DNA from: Blattamonas nauphoetae
Taxonomy: Eukaryota > Preaxostyla > Oxymonadida
Direction of reading: 5' to 3'
Length of the DNA: 64,000 bases
Assembly (NCBI GenBank): GCA_033064195.1
Contig: JARBJD010000045.1
Location: 248,001 to 312,000 of the forward strand
Below, in pieces: positions 43,317 to 53,782 of this stretch. Under the pieces are notes generated by a model that saw only the letters and a list, made by a program, of their open reading frames with translations, did not search any database and was not told the origin of the DNA. Position 1 is the first letter of the stretch. The number at the start of each line of letters is the position of its first letter. Position numbers and translations under genes: made by a program.

Positions 43317-43700
43317 AGAAAACAATTTTGTTCAATAAAGAGAGTGAGATGAAATACTTGTTGTAAAGGAACAAAAAAATGAGCCGACAAAGATTGAGAT
43401 CATCCATGAAGGAAGAGAAAGACAGTTAACAACCAAAACGAAGGTTGGGATCATTTCGACTAATAACAGAATTGTACTGCCCCCCAACAATCGTGACAAC
43501 ACATGCAAGTATTGCTTTCCAGGAACTTGTAGCGCGAGAGAGGCAGCGAAGGAGAAGGAGAGACTGGCGAGAGAGAATCCCAATCGTTCCCGTAAATCAA
43601 ACCATGAGATGATGCCAGAGCCGACAACGATCACAGATAAACAGTGGTTGTCATATGGAGGTCAGAAATTGGTCGAAATGTTCGCTGATGCTTGTCTGTT
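43317..43700. other. Junction between unit C11 flank and fragment C12 tail
   Basis: The segment 43317-43480 is the short 5' flank of C11 (AAATGAGCCGACAAAGATTG). The segment 43500-43700 is the common 3' tail following C12. No gene is supported. Confidence 0.4.
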
Positions 43701-43701
43701 T

Positions 43702-43995
43702 TTACCGAGGTTGTTGGAGGTTCATGCCGAGCTGGTTGTTCCATTCGATTGATTTGGCAACAATATGTCTTCCGTAGTCTCCGGTTTTGTCGTTTTGCAG
43801 CTTCTCCGCCATCACATCTTCGATACCCTCCATTCTCAGCATTTGATGGATTGTTTTCAAAATCTGTCGCTCTTCTCCTTTTGTTTTGATCCATCCCCGC
43901 TGGGAAGTGTTCATTTCAATCAGAAAAATCCAAGTTGTGTCTTCAATTTTGAAGAATGAGAGACAACTTGGGATCGTGAGAAATAGGGGCATTGC
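43702..43995 (-). pseudogene. Copy C12: C-terminal 95 residues of the family
   Basis: The frame reads PLFLTIPSCLSFFKIEDTTW to MLRMEGIEDVMAEKLQND and NNQLGMNLQQPR without a break. Upstream it joins directly to the minisatellite lead, so the gene was truncated by recombination at about 43995. Confidence 0.75.
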
Positions 43996-44039
43996 TTGTG
44001 CTTTGTACGAACAACCATCAGCATGCACCACACCGAGTG

Positions 44040-44505
44040 TGATGAGGGGAGTGGGAGGGTGTGGGTGGTGAGGGAGAGGCAGAGGGGAGTGGGAGGGTGT
44101 GGGTGGTGAGGGAGAGGCAGAGGGGAGAGGGAGGGTGTGGGTGGTGAGGGAGAGGCAGAGGGGAGTGGGAGGGTGTGGGTGGTGAGGGAGAGGCAGAGGG
44201 GAGAGGGAGGGTGTGGGTGGTGAGGGAGAGGCAGAGGGGAGTGGGAGGGTGTGGGTGGTGAGAGAGAGGAAGAAGGGAGTGGGAGGGTGTGGGTGGTGAG
44301 GGAGAGGCAGAGGGGAGTGGGAGGGTGTGGGTGGTGAGAGAGAGGAAGAAGGGAGTGGGATGGTGTGGGTGGCGAGGGAGAGCAAGAGGGGAGTGGGAGG
44401 GTGTGGGTGGTGAGAGAGAGGAAGAAGGGAGTGGGAGGGTGTGGGTGGTGAGAGAGAGGAAGAAGGGAGTGGGAGGGAGTGGGTGGTGAGGGAGAGGCAG
44501 CAACG
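44040..44505 (+). repeat. 38-bp G-rich minisatellite, about 12 units
   Basis: It has the same unit and the same lead sequence as 29215-30045, with a local variant (GAGAGAGAGGAAGAAGGGAG) amplified toward the right end. It abuts the truncated C12. Confidence 0.9.
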
Positions 44506-45847
44506 TCGGATGTGTCGGTGTTTAGTTCGTCTGGCCTTCTGCACGCCGCATTGTTCGCTTGTGTTGCCTCCGCTCAAGTCAGCCAACAGCAATCTCGTCC
44601 TTCCCTCGAGTCCGGTCGGGGTTGGCTTTGGCGAAGTGTGAGGGAACAGCGTGCCATCAGTTGCGGTGTCGTCGGCGAGAGTAACGAAAAGCGACGTAAA
44701 GTTTCGTTTGCAGCGGTGGAGACAGGCAGAGAGATGTGCGGGAGGGGAGTCGTGCACTTTCGTCTCTTTCTCCTTTTTTCCTTCCTATATCAACCAATCG
44801 TCACAATCGATCTATCGAGCAACACATTGCATTCCACAAACGAGGAGAGTGAGAGTGGTGGCGAAGAAGGTGAGTGTGGCGTTCATCGAGCGAGACTGGC
44901 GAGAGAGAATCCCAATCGTTCCCGCAAACGAAGCCATGATGTCATGCCAGAGCCGACAAAGATCACACAATGACACATGGAGTGAGCGAAGGCGACGATG
45001 TGAGGTGAGTCCTGTCAGAAGTGCGGTCATTGCAGAGACGATGTGAGAAGCCGCAGTGTCGGAGTTCCGTTTGTCTGTCCTTCTGCACGCCGTCGTGTTC
45101 GCTTGTGCTCCTTCCCTTCACGTCAGCCAGCAGCAGTCTCGTCCACCCCTCGAGTGCGTCTGGTGGTGGCTGTAGCGAAGAGTGAGGTGACATCCAGTCA
45201 TCAGTTGCGGAGCCGTCGGCGAGTGCAACGAAAAGCGACACAAAGTTTCGTCATCCACTGCGGACACAGGCAGAGAGATGTGCGGGAGGGGAGTTGTGCC
45301 GTTTCTCCGCATTGGCTCGCTTCTTCACCACTCCTCTTTCCTCTCTCCCTCACTTCCATGTCTGGAGGATCTGTCCTGCTTGTCCACCATCCAACCACTT
45401 CGAGTTTCTCCCCGCTCCTTCTCCTTTGATGCGCGCCTTTCTGGTTCATCACATGTTTGTTTGCCTTTCTTCTGTTTTACCTCGATCTCCGATTTCCACT
45501 TTTCCAACTCTTGCCATCAAAATTCGATTGCGGAGTTCTGATCCTTTTCGTCATCGCTGTTTCGTGTCTCGTCTCTTCTTCGTTCTTGCTGCACATCTCA
45601 ACTTCACGAGTATGTCCACATTGACGCATTTGATTCCACAAACGAGCAGTGCGAGAGTGAGAATGGCGGCGGAGGAGAACGAGAGTGTGGCGATCATCGG
45701 GCGAGACTGGCGAGAGAGAATCCCAATCGTTCCCGCAAACGAAGCCATGATGTGATGCCAGAGCCCACAAAGATCACACACAAACAGTGTTTGATGTCCC
45801 AAAGAAGCCAGAAACAGGTCAAAACGATCGCTGGTTCTTGTCTGTTT
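44506..45847 (-). repeat. Tail region of unit C13, two partial tandem copies
   Basis: Two successive copies of the array tail (about 44510-44960 and 45000-45780) each end in GAGCGAGACTGGCGAGAGAG- or GGGCGAGACTGGCGAGAGAG-type sequence. Broken membrane and coiled-coil relics are present; there is no intact gene. Confidence 0.4.
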
Positions 45848-46921
45848 CTATTCCTGTTTTGAAAGGTTCATGCCCAGCATGTTGTTCAAATCAATCAAAT
45901 ATGCAACAACATCACCTCCGATATCTCCCTTCAGGTCGCTTAGTAGTGTTTCCTCAATCACATCTTCGAAGCCCTCTATTCTCAAAATTCGAGTCACTGC
46001 CTTCCACATCCATTGCACTTCTTCCCTTTGATTGTTCCATTCCTGCTGAAGATCCATCATCAAATACAGAAAAGACCAGATTGAGAGATCATCTTCGAAG
46101 AAGGTGAGACAACTTGGAATCGTGAGAAAGAATGGTATATGAAGAACAAATTCGATTATCGGTTGATAATCGGAACATATTCCGAGGAGTGTGGCGAGGA
46201 GTTCCAGAAAAGACTTGGATTGGCTTCCATCGATGATCGTAAAGCGGTTCATGCATAAATGACAGATATACTTCTCCGAAGGAATGAGAACTTGCTTCAA
46301 GATCGTCTCACGAACAGTTTGTTGTTCATTGAGATCATAACTTATAAAATTCCTGAGACCATTCGGAGTTGCGAGCCAGACAGTCCAGTTGATGCTCCTC
46401 ATGATGTAGATGTGGATATCGACTGCTTCGGTGAATGAAAGAGACAGTGGACTGAGAGTGCTGATTAGTTGAGGGAAAAGATCAGCTTTGACGAAGGCAA
46501 GTCGGACTTTAGCTGAACATGTCCAGATTAGACTTCTGAGCATTTTCATTGCTGCTGTGGTGATTGCTCGATTGGGTGAAGAAATGAGTACTGCAATGGA
46601 CTGGATGAGGTTTGTCAAAGATTCATCAGAACTCGAAGCAAAACTCCCGAGAAAAGCATCGGCTGATTCATCATTCTCCGGAGTTACATGTTTCAGAAAT
46701 TTTACCGCTTTCGCTTCCAGGGAGGCATCAAGAACAGGCTGGATCTTCACTGTTGCAACGAGAGATCGAAAGATAATGGTTTTTTCGTCTTCAGATTCAA
46801 GATCTTCTTCGCCCCAATTCAGGAACGCTGAGCAATCCATTGAAAATGGAAGCCAAGGAATGGACATAGTAGAGTGCGTAGTAGATGAGGAGGTGTTGAT
46901 CTTCGAATATAATCCAGTCAT
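45848..46921 (-). CDS. Copy C13 of the 357-residue family
   Basis: The ATG at 46921 gives 357 residues (MTGLYSKINTSSSTTHSTMS), N-terminal block SMDCSAFLNWGEEDLESEDE. It contains IIFRSLVATVKIQPVLDASL, FVKADLFPQLISTLSPLSLS, PSEKYICHLCMNRFTIIDGS and ILRIEGFEDVIEETLLSD. It is intact, and is the last minus-strand member before the cyclin gene. Confidence 0.85.
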   Translation of the reverse strand: MTGLYSKINTSSSTTHSTMSIPWLPFSMDCSAFLNWGEEDLESEDEKTIIFRSLVATVKIQPVLDASLEAKAVKFLKHVTPENDESADAFLGSFASSSDESLTNLIQSIAVLISSPNRAITTAAMKMLRSLIWTCSAKVRLAFVKADLFPQLISTLSPLSLSFTEAVDIHIYIMRSINWTVWLATPNGLRNFISYDLNEQQTVRETILKQVLIPSEKYICHLCMNRFTIIDGSQSKSFLELLATLLGICSDYQPIIEFVLHIPFFLTIPSCLTFFEDDLSIWSFLYLMMDLQQEWNNQREEVQWMWKAVTRILRIEGFEDVIEETLLSDLKGDIGGDVVAYLIDLNNMLGMNLSKQE

Positions 46922-46958
46922 TCCTTCAGATTCTGAATTCAGTCACTCGTTATGGGTT

Positions 46959-47484
46959 AGAAAACAATCGTGAGAAACAAAGAGTATTAGATGAACGGTC
47001 CATCGCAAACGAATAAATAAATCAGCCAACGAAGATACTCGATGAATCAAGAAGGAAGAAAATGATTGTTAACGACAGAAATGAAGGTTGACATCGGACA
47101 GTTGATAAACAACGAATGAACCAAGTCGACAGTTAATACCCGGTACAGCATCTGCCACTGTTCGAGCCATCCAAGCAGAATCCACAAAGACCATTCCGAA
47201 ACCTCTCGATGTCCTGACGTGGAAGACGATCATCTGAAGCTCTCGAATGTGCACACACAGCGCGAATCAAACGTCATTCTCAATCGAATCGTTGGCTTTC
47301 TCAACAACCATTCCTTCTCAGAGAGACTTCACTTTCGGAGACTCTCAGACCACCTGAAGGTCGAGGTGGTCAGTGGATTTGACAATTAGCATAAAGGGTC
47401 GGATCTATTCCCTCGAAACATCAATAACGATTCTTCCAGCCAGGGTTCATTGAACTATCTTTCTTGGGTTTTTTCTGCTTTGAC
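46959..47484. other. Gap between C13 and cyclin gene
   Basis: The segment 47000-47350 is the repeated 5' flank (minus-strand relic MIVFHVRTSRGFGMVFVDSA). The last about 130 bp, 47355-47484, is unique and must carry the cyclin-gene promoter. Confidence 0.45.
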
Positions 47485-50400
47485 ATGTATTCCGGGCCTC
47501 AATCCGCTTTGTCTCTCTCTGAAAGATTAACGGACAATGTGAAGCCATTCCATCCCACCAATCGTCGGGTGAATCCCTTTCTAAATCTTGATTCAGCAGA
47601 GATTTTTGCGGCCGTGAAGATTTACGTGATTGAGCATGTTTCAGACAATGATTCGAATTTCCAGAACCTCGATGTTTTCTCAACCAACATGATCTTCTGT
47701 CTCAATCGAACATTACCCTCCTTACCCGATTATCTGGACATGTATCCATTTTTCTTCTATCCTCATATGTTTGTTCATTCTAGTCTTATTTCACAGATGA
47801 ATTGCTCTCCACTCTGTTTCATCGTCGCCCTGATCTACATCACTCGTCTGGAACGATCAGGCTCAGTCATTCTAACCTCACAAAGTGCTCATGCTCTCCT
47901 TCTCACATCGTCTGTCAGCTCATATTTCTCTCATTTCCATCGTTTCAATCGTCTTCAATCGATCATCTTTATTCGTCAGGATCGTCATCACCGCCAAATA
48001 TCTCGATGACCTATTCTATTTCAACACATACTACGCCCATATCGGCCGGATTGATTTTCAAGAGCTCAACCAAATGGAACTCCAGTTTCTATCACTTATG
48101 TCTTACTCCCTCGGTGTTTCACCGTCGTCATGTGAGAACTTCTACATCAACATGCAGAATATAATCAATCCTTTGAGTCCAGACACTTATAAACTTCAAG
48201 AATCTCGAGGTTTTTCGTCCGTTTTCTTAACTCCGGATCAATTATCTCTTTCTAGTCCTCTCCCCCATCACCCAGACCAGTTGGAAGACCTCTCAACAAA
48301 TGCCGTCGAAGCGGTTGAATGCGCTCTCAAAGGGCTTTGTTCCTGCACATCGTCGGGAGGAGGAAGAACGGAAACAGAGACAGACTATGGAACAAAGGGA
48401 AAGCTTCCGAATGCGCGCAGAAGACCGAAACGTTCTTGCTTCGGACAAGTTTTACAGTTTTGTGGATTTTCCATCGCTTCGTCTCTCCTGGGAGTTGGAA
48501 AAGACTCATCGAACACAACTCCCTCCCATCTCGCAGCTTAAGCCAAAACAATGCTTCTTTGGCCCAGCATCTGCCCCTCCTGCCCAATACTGTATCCGAG
48601 TTGCCCAGAATCCTAATCTTGTGGAGCTTTTGTCATACGATTCAAGCGACACCAAACAACCCATTTCTGCAATTCAGGTTCAGCTGGCAACCCCCACTCC
48701 ATCACTCCCAAATATTAACGTAGATTTGCGTCAACCTGTTCATTTTAATCCTCCCAGACTCGTTGAGGGTCATTCGGTTGACCGATCCCAATCGGATCTG
48801 GTCTCAACTCAACGAAGGGAACCTCCGCATCTTACAATCTCACCCATTACCTCCATTGGACGGTCCTCACCTCAAATTACACTCATCCACTCCTCTCCTC
48901 CACCGTCACTGACCATCCCATATTCAGACACCACTCAATCGTCCCATCCTCGACAGATAAGCCTGTATCCCACCCCATCACTTGTATCCATCCCCACAAA
49001 TGATATTTCGCGGGAAGGACGTGATTCTAAACGGAACGCCCCGCTCATCGCCAATCCACCTGTCGCTGAAGCTGTTGTCATCCTCGAAGGGAACTGTGCC
49101 CAATCGCTGCTGGAAAAGGATGATGAAACAAAGGACACCAATAAACGACGAACAGAATCGGATAGAATCGAAAACAGACTGAAGGAAGAAATGCAGCGAT
49201 TGAGGGAAGAGGAGGAACAAAGAATATCAAGAATTTCCAGCGAGCGGAATGGAAAGAAGACGAACAGCTCACTCCCTGAATGGCGGGAACAGATGGATAC
49301 TGTTCTTAAACTCAACCAGGACAGACCCACAGAACCGGCGATCAACGACGAAACTGAGGAAGAAAGAAGATACAGACTCGCCAAGAAACGAGCCAAGAAA
49401 CTCAAAATTCGGAAAAAGCTTGAAACATTCCCATATCCTTCCTATCCACCCCAACACTCCATCGTCCCAAAACAAACTCCACTACTCCCCTCGCCTCCGG
49501 TCTCTCCTTGCCCTCCACTGGTCTCCACTCCATCCACTCCCCAAACAGTCAGCCTCTCACCGATCACTTCACAGCAGCCACAGAGTCTGCAACACTCACC
49601 AAAGACGACCAAAGTATTCATGATTCCCGTCCACGATCCACCACCGATCACTCTTCATCCAGCAAGATATCCTGGAATCTCTGCTGATTTGAACAAAACC
49701 TCTTCATTTCAGGATAAACAAAACGAATCTTCTTCACCGATTTCGATCGAACCACAACCTGTCTCCCTGGAATCCGCCCAACCAAATTCTCCCCCAATTC
49801 TCTCGCCTACTCATCAAACTGATTTGCGAAAATCAAATTCTGTTTCTCCAAGCGATATAAAGCTTAATTTTGGAGAACGAAGATTTGAAGTTCCAACTGA
49901 AGGCCGAGCTCGACAAATCGGAAGATATGGAAGAATTCAAATTATATCCACCGAAACCCCCAAAACTCAACATTCTCGCCCATCGCCTCCCCACCCCTCA
50001 TCCGCCACATCTCACGACCGACACCATCACTCTCACACTCATGCAAAGTATGGGAAGCATCTCAACCCAACATCAAACCCCCATCCGCTCAAAGGGACTG
50101 GCCTTCTGCCGGCGCCGGTGATTCTTCCTCCTTCACTCGACAGTGTTGGTGTGATCAGCCCGAAACACACACTTGCTCAAAGTAATGCGAGAAGTGTTGC
50201 ATCAGTTCTGTCAGGAAAGGATCAGACTCGTTCATCTGTTGAAGTTCCTCACCCAAATGACACTGTGGATCGAGCTGTCACACTCACACTCACAACAAAA
50301 CAGAAAAACGAAGAAGTTCATCTCAGTCCCAACCAACCGGACGACCACTCTCCGCTCTCTCGCCCTCCCTCTTCTCATCCCGTCGACAATCTCGGCCCTC

Positions 50401-50573
50401 TCCTCCACGCCCCACCGACAGTCAAGTCGATCATTCCACAGTCGTCGGTTGCTGCCAGCGAACCTTTGTGTGCCACTCCAAATGTCGATGCGAGTTTTCG
50501 GAAGGGGACGATCGAAAAAGAGAAAAGGGAAAATCAACGTGGAGACTTCAGGTCCATCAGTGTCGGGGATTAA
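47485..50573 (+). CDS. PHO80/PCL-type cyclin with long Pro/Ser-rich C-terminal extension, 4 exons
   Basis: Introns 47742-47783, 47910-47979 and 48210-48255 (all GT-AG) join exons into 976 codons with exact phase. The cyclin domain (about residues 80-190) reads LPDYLDILISQMNCSPLCFI, VALIYITRL, LTSQSAHALLLTSIVITAKY and LDDLFYFNTYYAHIG. It continues with NQMELQFLSLMSYSLGVSP. This matches the P-type (PHO80-like) cyclin fold, which activates CDK5/Pho85-class kinases. The remaining 780 residues are low-complexity Pro/Ser/Thr-rich. A charged coiled coil (RLKEEMQRLREEEEQRISRI) lies near residue 490. The start is the first true ATG ahead of the conserved exon. It is single copy here and sits between oppositely oriented halves of the family array. 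Confidence 0.85.
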
Positions 50574-50827
50574 CTTGTTGCGTGGATACTCATTGCATTG
50601 TTGAGTGAAATTCTGTTGATTTTACTTTTTAATTCAAACTTTTGGGACCTAAATGAATATTTTCCCTTTGTTGTTCATCTTTTCACCTAGTTGCGTGTCG
50701 TATCCCATTTTGAAACGTTCCGAAACAGTCATCTTCCTTCTCTTGGTGATCTTCTCTACTGGGATTGCTTTTTGTTGAGTGTTTGTTCTGACCCATAACG
50801 AGTGTGATTTGACCAGTCTCAAAACGA

Positions 50828-51904
50828 ATGACCGAGATTGTCAAGAAACCAAACACTTCCTCATGTAAAGCACACTCTGACTTGTCCTCCCGTCCATTTC
50901 TATTTTCGACGGATTGCTCACCGTTCCTGGATTGGAGGTGGTACAAGCGGCTTGAAACTGCAATTGAAAAGACCGTTGTCTTTCAGTCTCTCGTTGCCAC
51001 TGTGAAGTTGCAGCCTGAGCTTGATGCCTCGTTGGAGGAGAAAGCAGTGGAACTTCTGAAATCAGTGAAACCGAAGGATAAAGAAATCGCAGATGCTTTT
51101 CTCGGCAGCCTTGGGCAAACCACTGATCATTCTTCAACAGACTTCGTACAGTCCATGGTGGTACTCATTTCATCGCCCAGTCAAGCAATCACCACAGCAG
51201 CAATGGAGATGCTGAATTTTCTGTTCTTGTTCTGTTCCCCTAAAGACCGACTTGCCCTCGTCCAAGCTGATCTGGTCCCTCAACTCATCACCACTCTCAA
51301 CCCACAGTCTCTTTTCTTTGCAGAAGCACTCGATATTCACATCCACCTCATGCGTATCTTCAAGTCTTCTCTCTGGCTCGCAGCTCCGGATGGACTCGAG
51401 CAACTCGAAATTCAAGATCACTATGAACAACAAGCTGTTCGTGAGACGGTTTTAACGCAAGTCCTGTCACCTTCGGAGAAGTATATTTGGCATTTGTGCG
51501 TGAACAGATTTTCGATCATCGATAGAAACCAATCCACTACTTTTCTAATGCTACTCACCGGACTCCTCGAAATATCTCCATATTATCAGCCCACAATGGA
51601 TTTTGTCCTTCATATGCCTGTCGTTCTCACAATCCCGAGCTGTCTCACATTTTTCAAAGATGATCACTCAAGCTTCTCTTTTCTGACTTCGATGAACCAC
51701 GTTCAGTATGTTTGGAACAAAACAAAAGGAGAAGAGGGACAGATTTTGAAAACAATCCATCAAATGCTGAAAATGGAGGGCTTCGAAGAAGTGATGGAGG
51801 CAAAGCTGCAAAACGACCGAAAGGAACGCTATGGAAGAATGATTGTTCGCAGATCGATTAACTGGAACAACTTGCAGGGCACGAACCTTCCAGAACAGGA
51901 ATAG
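50828..51904 (+). CDS. Copy C14 of the 357-residue family
   Basis: A complete 358-residue protein (MTEIVKKPNTSSCKAHSDLS), N-terminal block STDCSPFLDW followed by a divergent RWYKRLETAIEKT. Family motifs are intact: VVFQSLVATV, LALVQADLVPQLITTLNPQS, PSEKYIWHLCVNRFSIIDRN and MLKMEGFEEVMEAKLQND. This is the first plus-strand member. The GACCCATAACGAG motif is 26 bp upstream. Confidence 0.85.
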   Translation: MTEIVKKPNTSSCKAHSDLSSRPFLFSTDCSPFLDWRWYKRLETAIEKTVVFQSLVATVKLQPELDASLEEKAVELLKSVKPKDKEIADAFLGSLGQTTDHSSTDFVQSMVVLISSPSQAITTAAMEMLNFLFLFCSPKDRLALVQADLVPQLITTLNPQSLFFAEALDIHIHLMRIFKSSLWLAAPDGLEQLEIQDHYEQQAVRETVLTQVLSPSEKYIWHLCVNRFSIIDRNQSTTFLMLLTGLLEISPYYQPTMDFVLHMPVVLTIPSCLTFFKDDHSSFSFLTSMNHVQYVWNKTKGEEGQILKTIHQMLKMEGFEEVMEAKLQNDRKERYGRMIVRRSINWNNLQGTNLPEQE

Positions 51905-52309
51905 AAACAGACAAGAATCAGCGTCTCTTTCGACCTGTTTCTGACCTCTATTGGACAATAGACACTGTTTGTGTGTGATCGCTGTCGACTCTGGCATCAC
52001 CTCATTGTTTGGTTTGCCGAACGACAAAGATTCTCTCTCGTCAGTTTCGCTCGATGGTCGCCACACTCTCCTTCTCTTTCGCCACTCTGACCCTACTCGC
52101 AAGTGAACGGCCGTGCTTGCATGCGTTGTCACGATTGGTGGGGGACATGACAATTCTGTTCTTCGTCGAAATGATACCAACCATCGATTTGGTCGTTGAC
52201 TGTCTTTCTCCTCATTCATGGATGATCTCAATCTTCTTTGGTTGATTTTTTTTGTTCATTTGCGATGGGCCATTCATCTCACTCTCTTAATTGCACATGA
52301 TTGATTTCT
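51905..52309 (+). repeat. Shared 3' tail of C14 and 5' flank of C15
   Basis: The tail begins AGAAACAGACAAGAATCAGC and ends in CTGTTTCTGACC. That gives an 8-bp inverted pair (AGAAACAG/CTGTTTCT) 3' of the stop, also seen after C15, C16, C17 and C18. Then comes GAGTTTCGCTCGATGGTCGC-like tail, followed by the short 5' flank. Only about 400 bp separates C14 from C15, the tightest spacing in the array. Confidence 0.5.
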
Positions 52310-52346
52310 GATCCATAACGAGCGATTGAAATCCGAATCCGACAAA

Positions 52347-53417
52347 ATGACAGCAATTGACATGACGATTAACCCATCCCCTGATTCTCCTTGCCCAGAT
52401 ATCTCTTCACACTGCTTTTCATGTTCTCTAGATTGTGATGCTTTCCTGAATTGGTAATACAATCGAAATGATACAGAACACGAAAAAGCCGTTGTCTTTC
52501 GGTCTCTTGTTGCGACAGTGAAGTTCCAGCCTGAACTTGATGACTCATTGGAAACGAAAGCAGTGAAATTTCTGGAATATGTGACTCCTGATCATCAAGA
52601 TTCAGCAGATGCTTTTCTCTCCAATTTTGCGTCAATTTCTGATGATTCTTCGACAGAATTTATACACTCCATTGTGATGCTTCTTTCTTCATCCACTCAT
52701 GTCATCACCACAACAGCAATGAAGATGGCCGAAACTCTGATATGCTTCTGTTCAGCAGAAGTCCGACTTGCCCTCGTCCAAGCTGATCTTATCCCTCATC
52801 TCATCAACTCTCTCAATCTACAGTCTCTTTCATTCTCAGAAACAGTCGATATCCACCTCCATCTCATGAAAATCATCTTGAATTCTTTCCGTTTCGCAAC
52901 TCCGTATGGTCTCGAACAACTCGAAATTGAAGATTACAACACACAACAAGCTGTTCACAAGACGATTTTTCAGCAAGTTGTGGTACCTTCGGAGCAGTAT
53001 ATTGGTCATTTGTGCGTGAACCGATTTTCGATCGTCGATGGAAGCCAATCCTATTCTTTTCTGGATCTCCTCGCAACCATCCTCCAAATATCTCCTTCTT
53101 ATCAACCGACGATGGAATTTGTTCTTCGTATGCCAGTCTTTCTCACAATCCCGAGTTGCCTCACATTCTTCGAATATGATCGCTCAATCTGGGATTTCCT
53201 GTGGGAAATGAAGTATATTCAGCAAAAATGGAACACAGCAAGAAGAGAAGTGCGGCAGATGTGGAAAACAATCCATCGAATGTTGAGAATGGAGGGCATC
53301 GAAGATGCGATTGAGGAAAAGCTGCAAAACGACGAACATAAATACTTCGGAAGAGAGATTGTTCGCGAAGCGATTGAATGGAACAATCTGCTGGGCATGA
53401 ACCTTCTGAAACTTTGA
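52347..53417 (+). pseudogene. Copy C15 of the 357-residue family with one in-frame stop
   Basis: The frame starts MTAIDMTINPSPDSPCPDIS. It meets a TAA (52455-52457) right after DAFLNW, where relatives have an acidic codon, then stays open to 53417. All downstream motifs are intact: AVVFRSLVATVKFQPELDDS, LALVQADLIPHLINSLN, PSEQYIGHLCVNRFSIVDGS and MLRMEGIEDAIEEKLQND. A 299-residue protein could start at 52518 if an internal ATG is used. Confidence 0.8.
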
Positions 53418-53782
53418 TAGAAACAGACAAGAACCAGCGAACGTTTCGACCTATTTCTGACTCCTTTTGGACAACAAACACTGTTTGTGTGTGATCGTTG
53501 TCGGCGCTGGCATCACCTCATGGCTTCGTTTGCGGGAAAGACTGGTATTTTCCCTCGCCAGTCTCGCTCGATGATCGCCACACTCTCCTTCTCCTTCATC
53601 TCAACTTTCGCTCTGCTTGTTTGTGGAATGTGGTGAGCGGATGGAGGGATCGATTGTGACGATTGGTTGATATAAGACGGAAGAACGGAGACGAGGAAAA
53701 TCGACGCAGCGATGACGGAAAAGATCAGGACACGGAAGACAATTTAAGAAAGCGAGAGTCGGAAGAGTGGAAGAGAGGGGGC
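53418..53782 (+). repeat. 3' tail of C15 (left part)
   Basis: This is the array tail, continuing after the insert at 55553. It includes GTGATCGTTGTCGGCGCTGG and TCTCGCTCGATGATCGCCAC. Confidence 0.45.

Noticed and set aside
52347-53417. Alternative genetic code (TAA/TAG as Gln), as reported for some oxymonads
   Set aside because: Intact genes here end in TAA, TAG and TGA at family-typical positions. The in-frame TAA in C15 replaces an acidic residue rather than Gln, so it is better read as a lesion.
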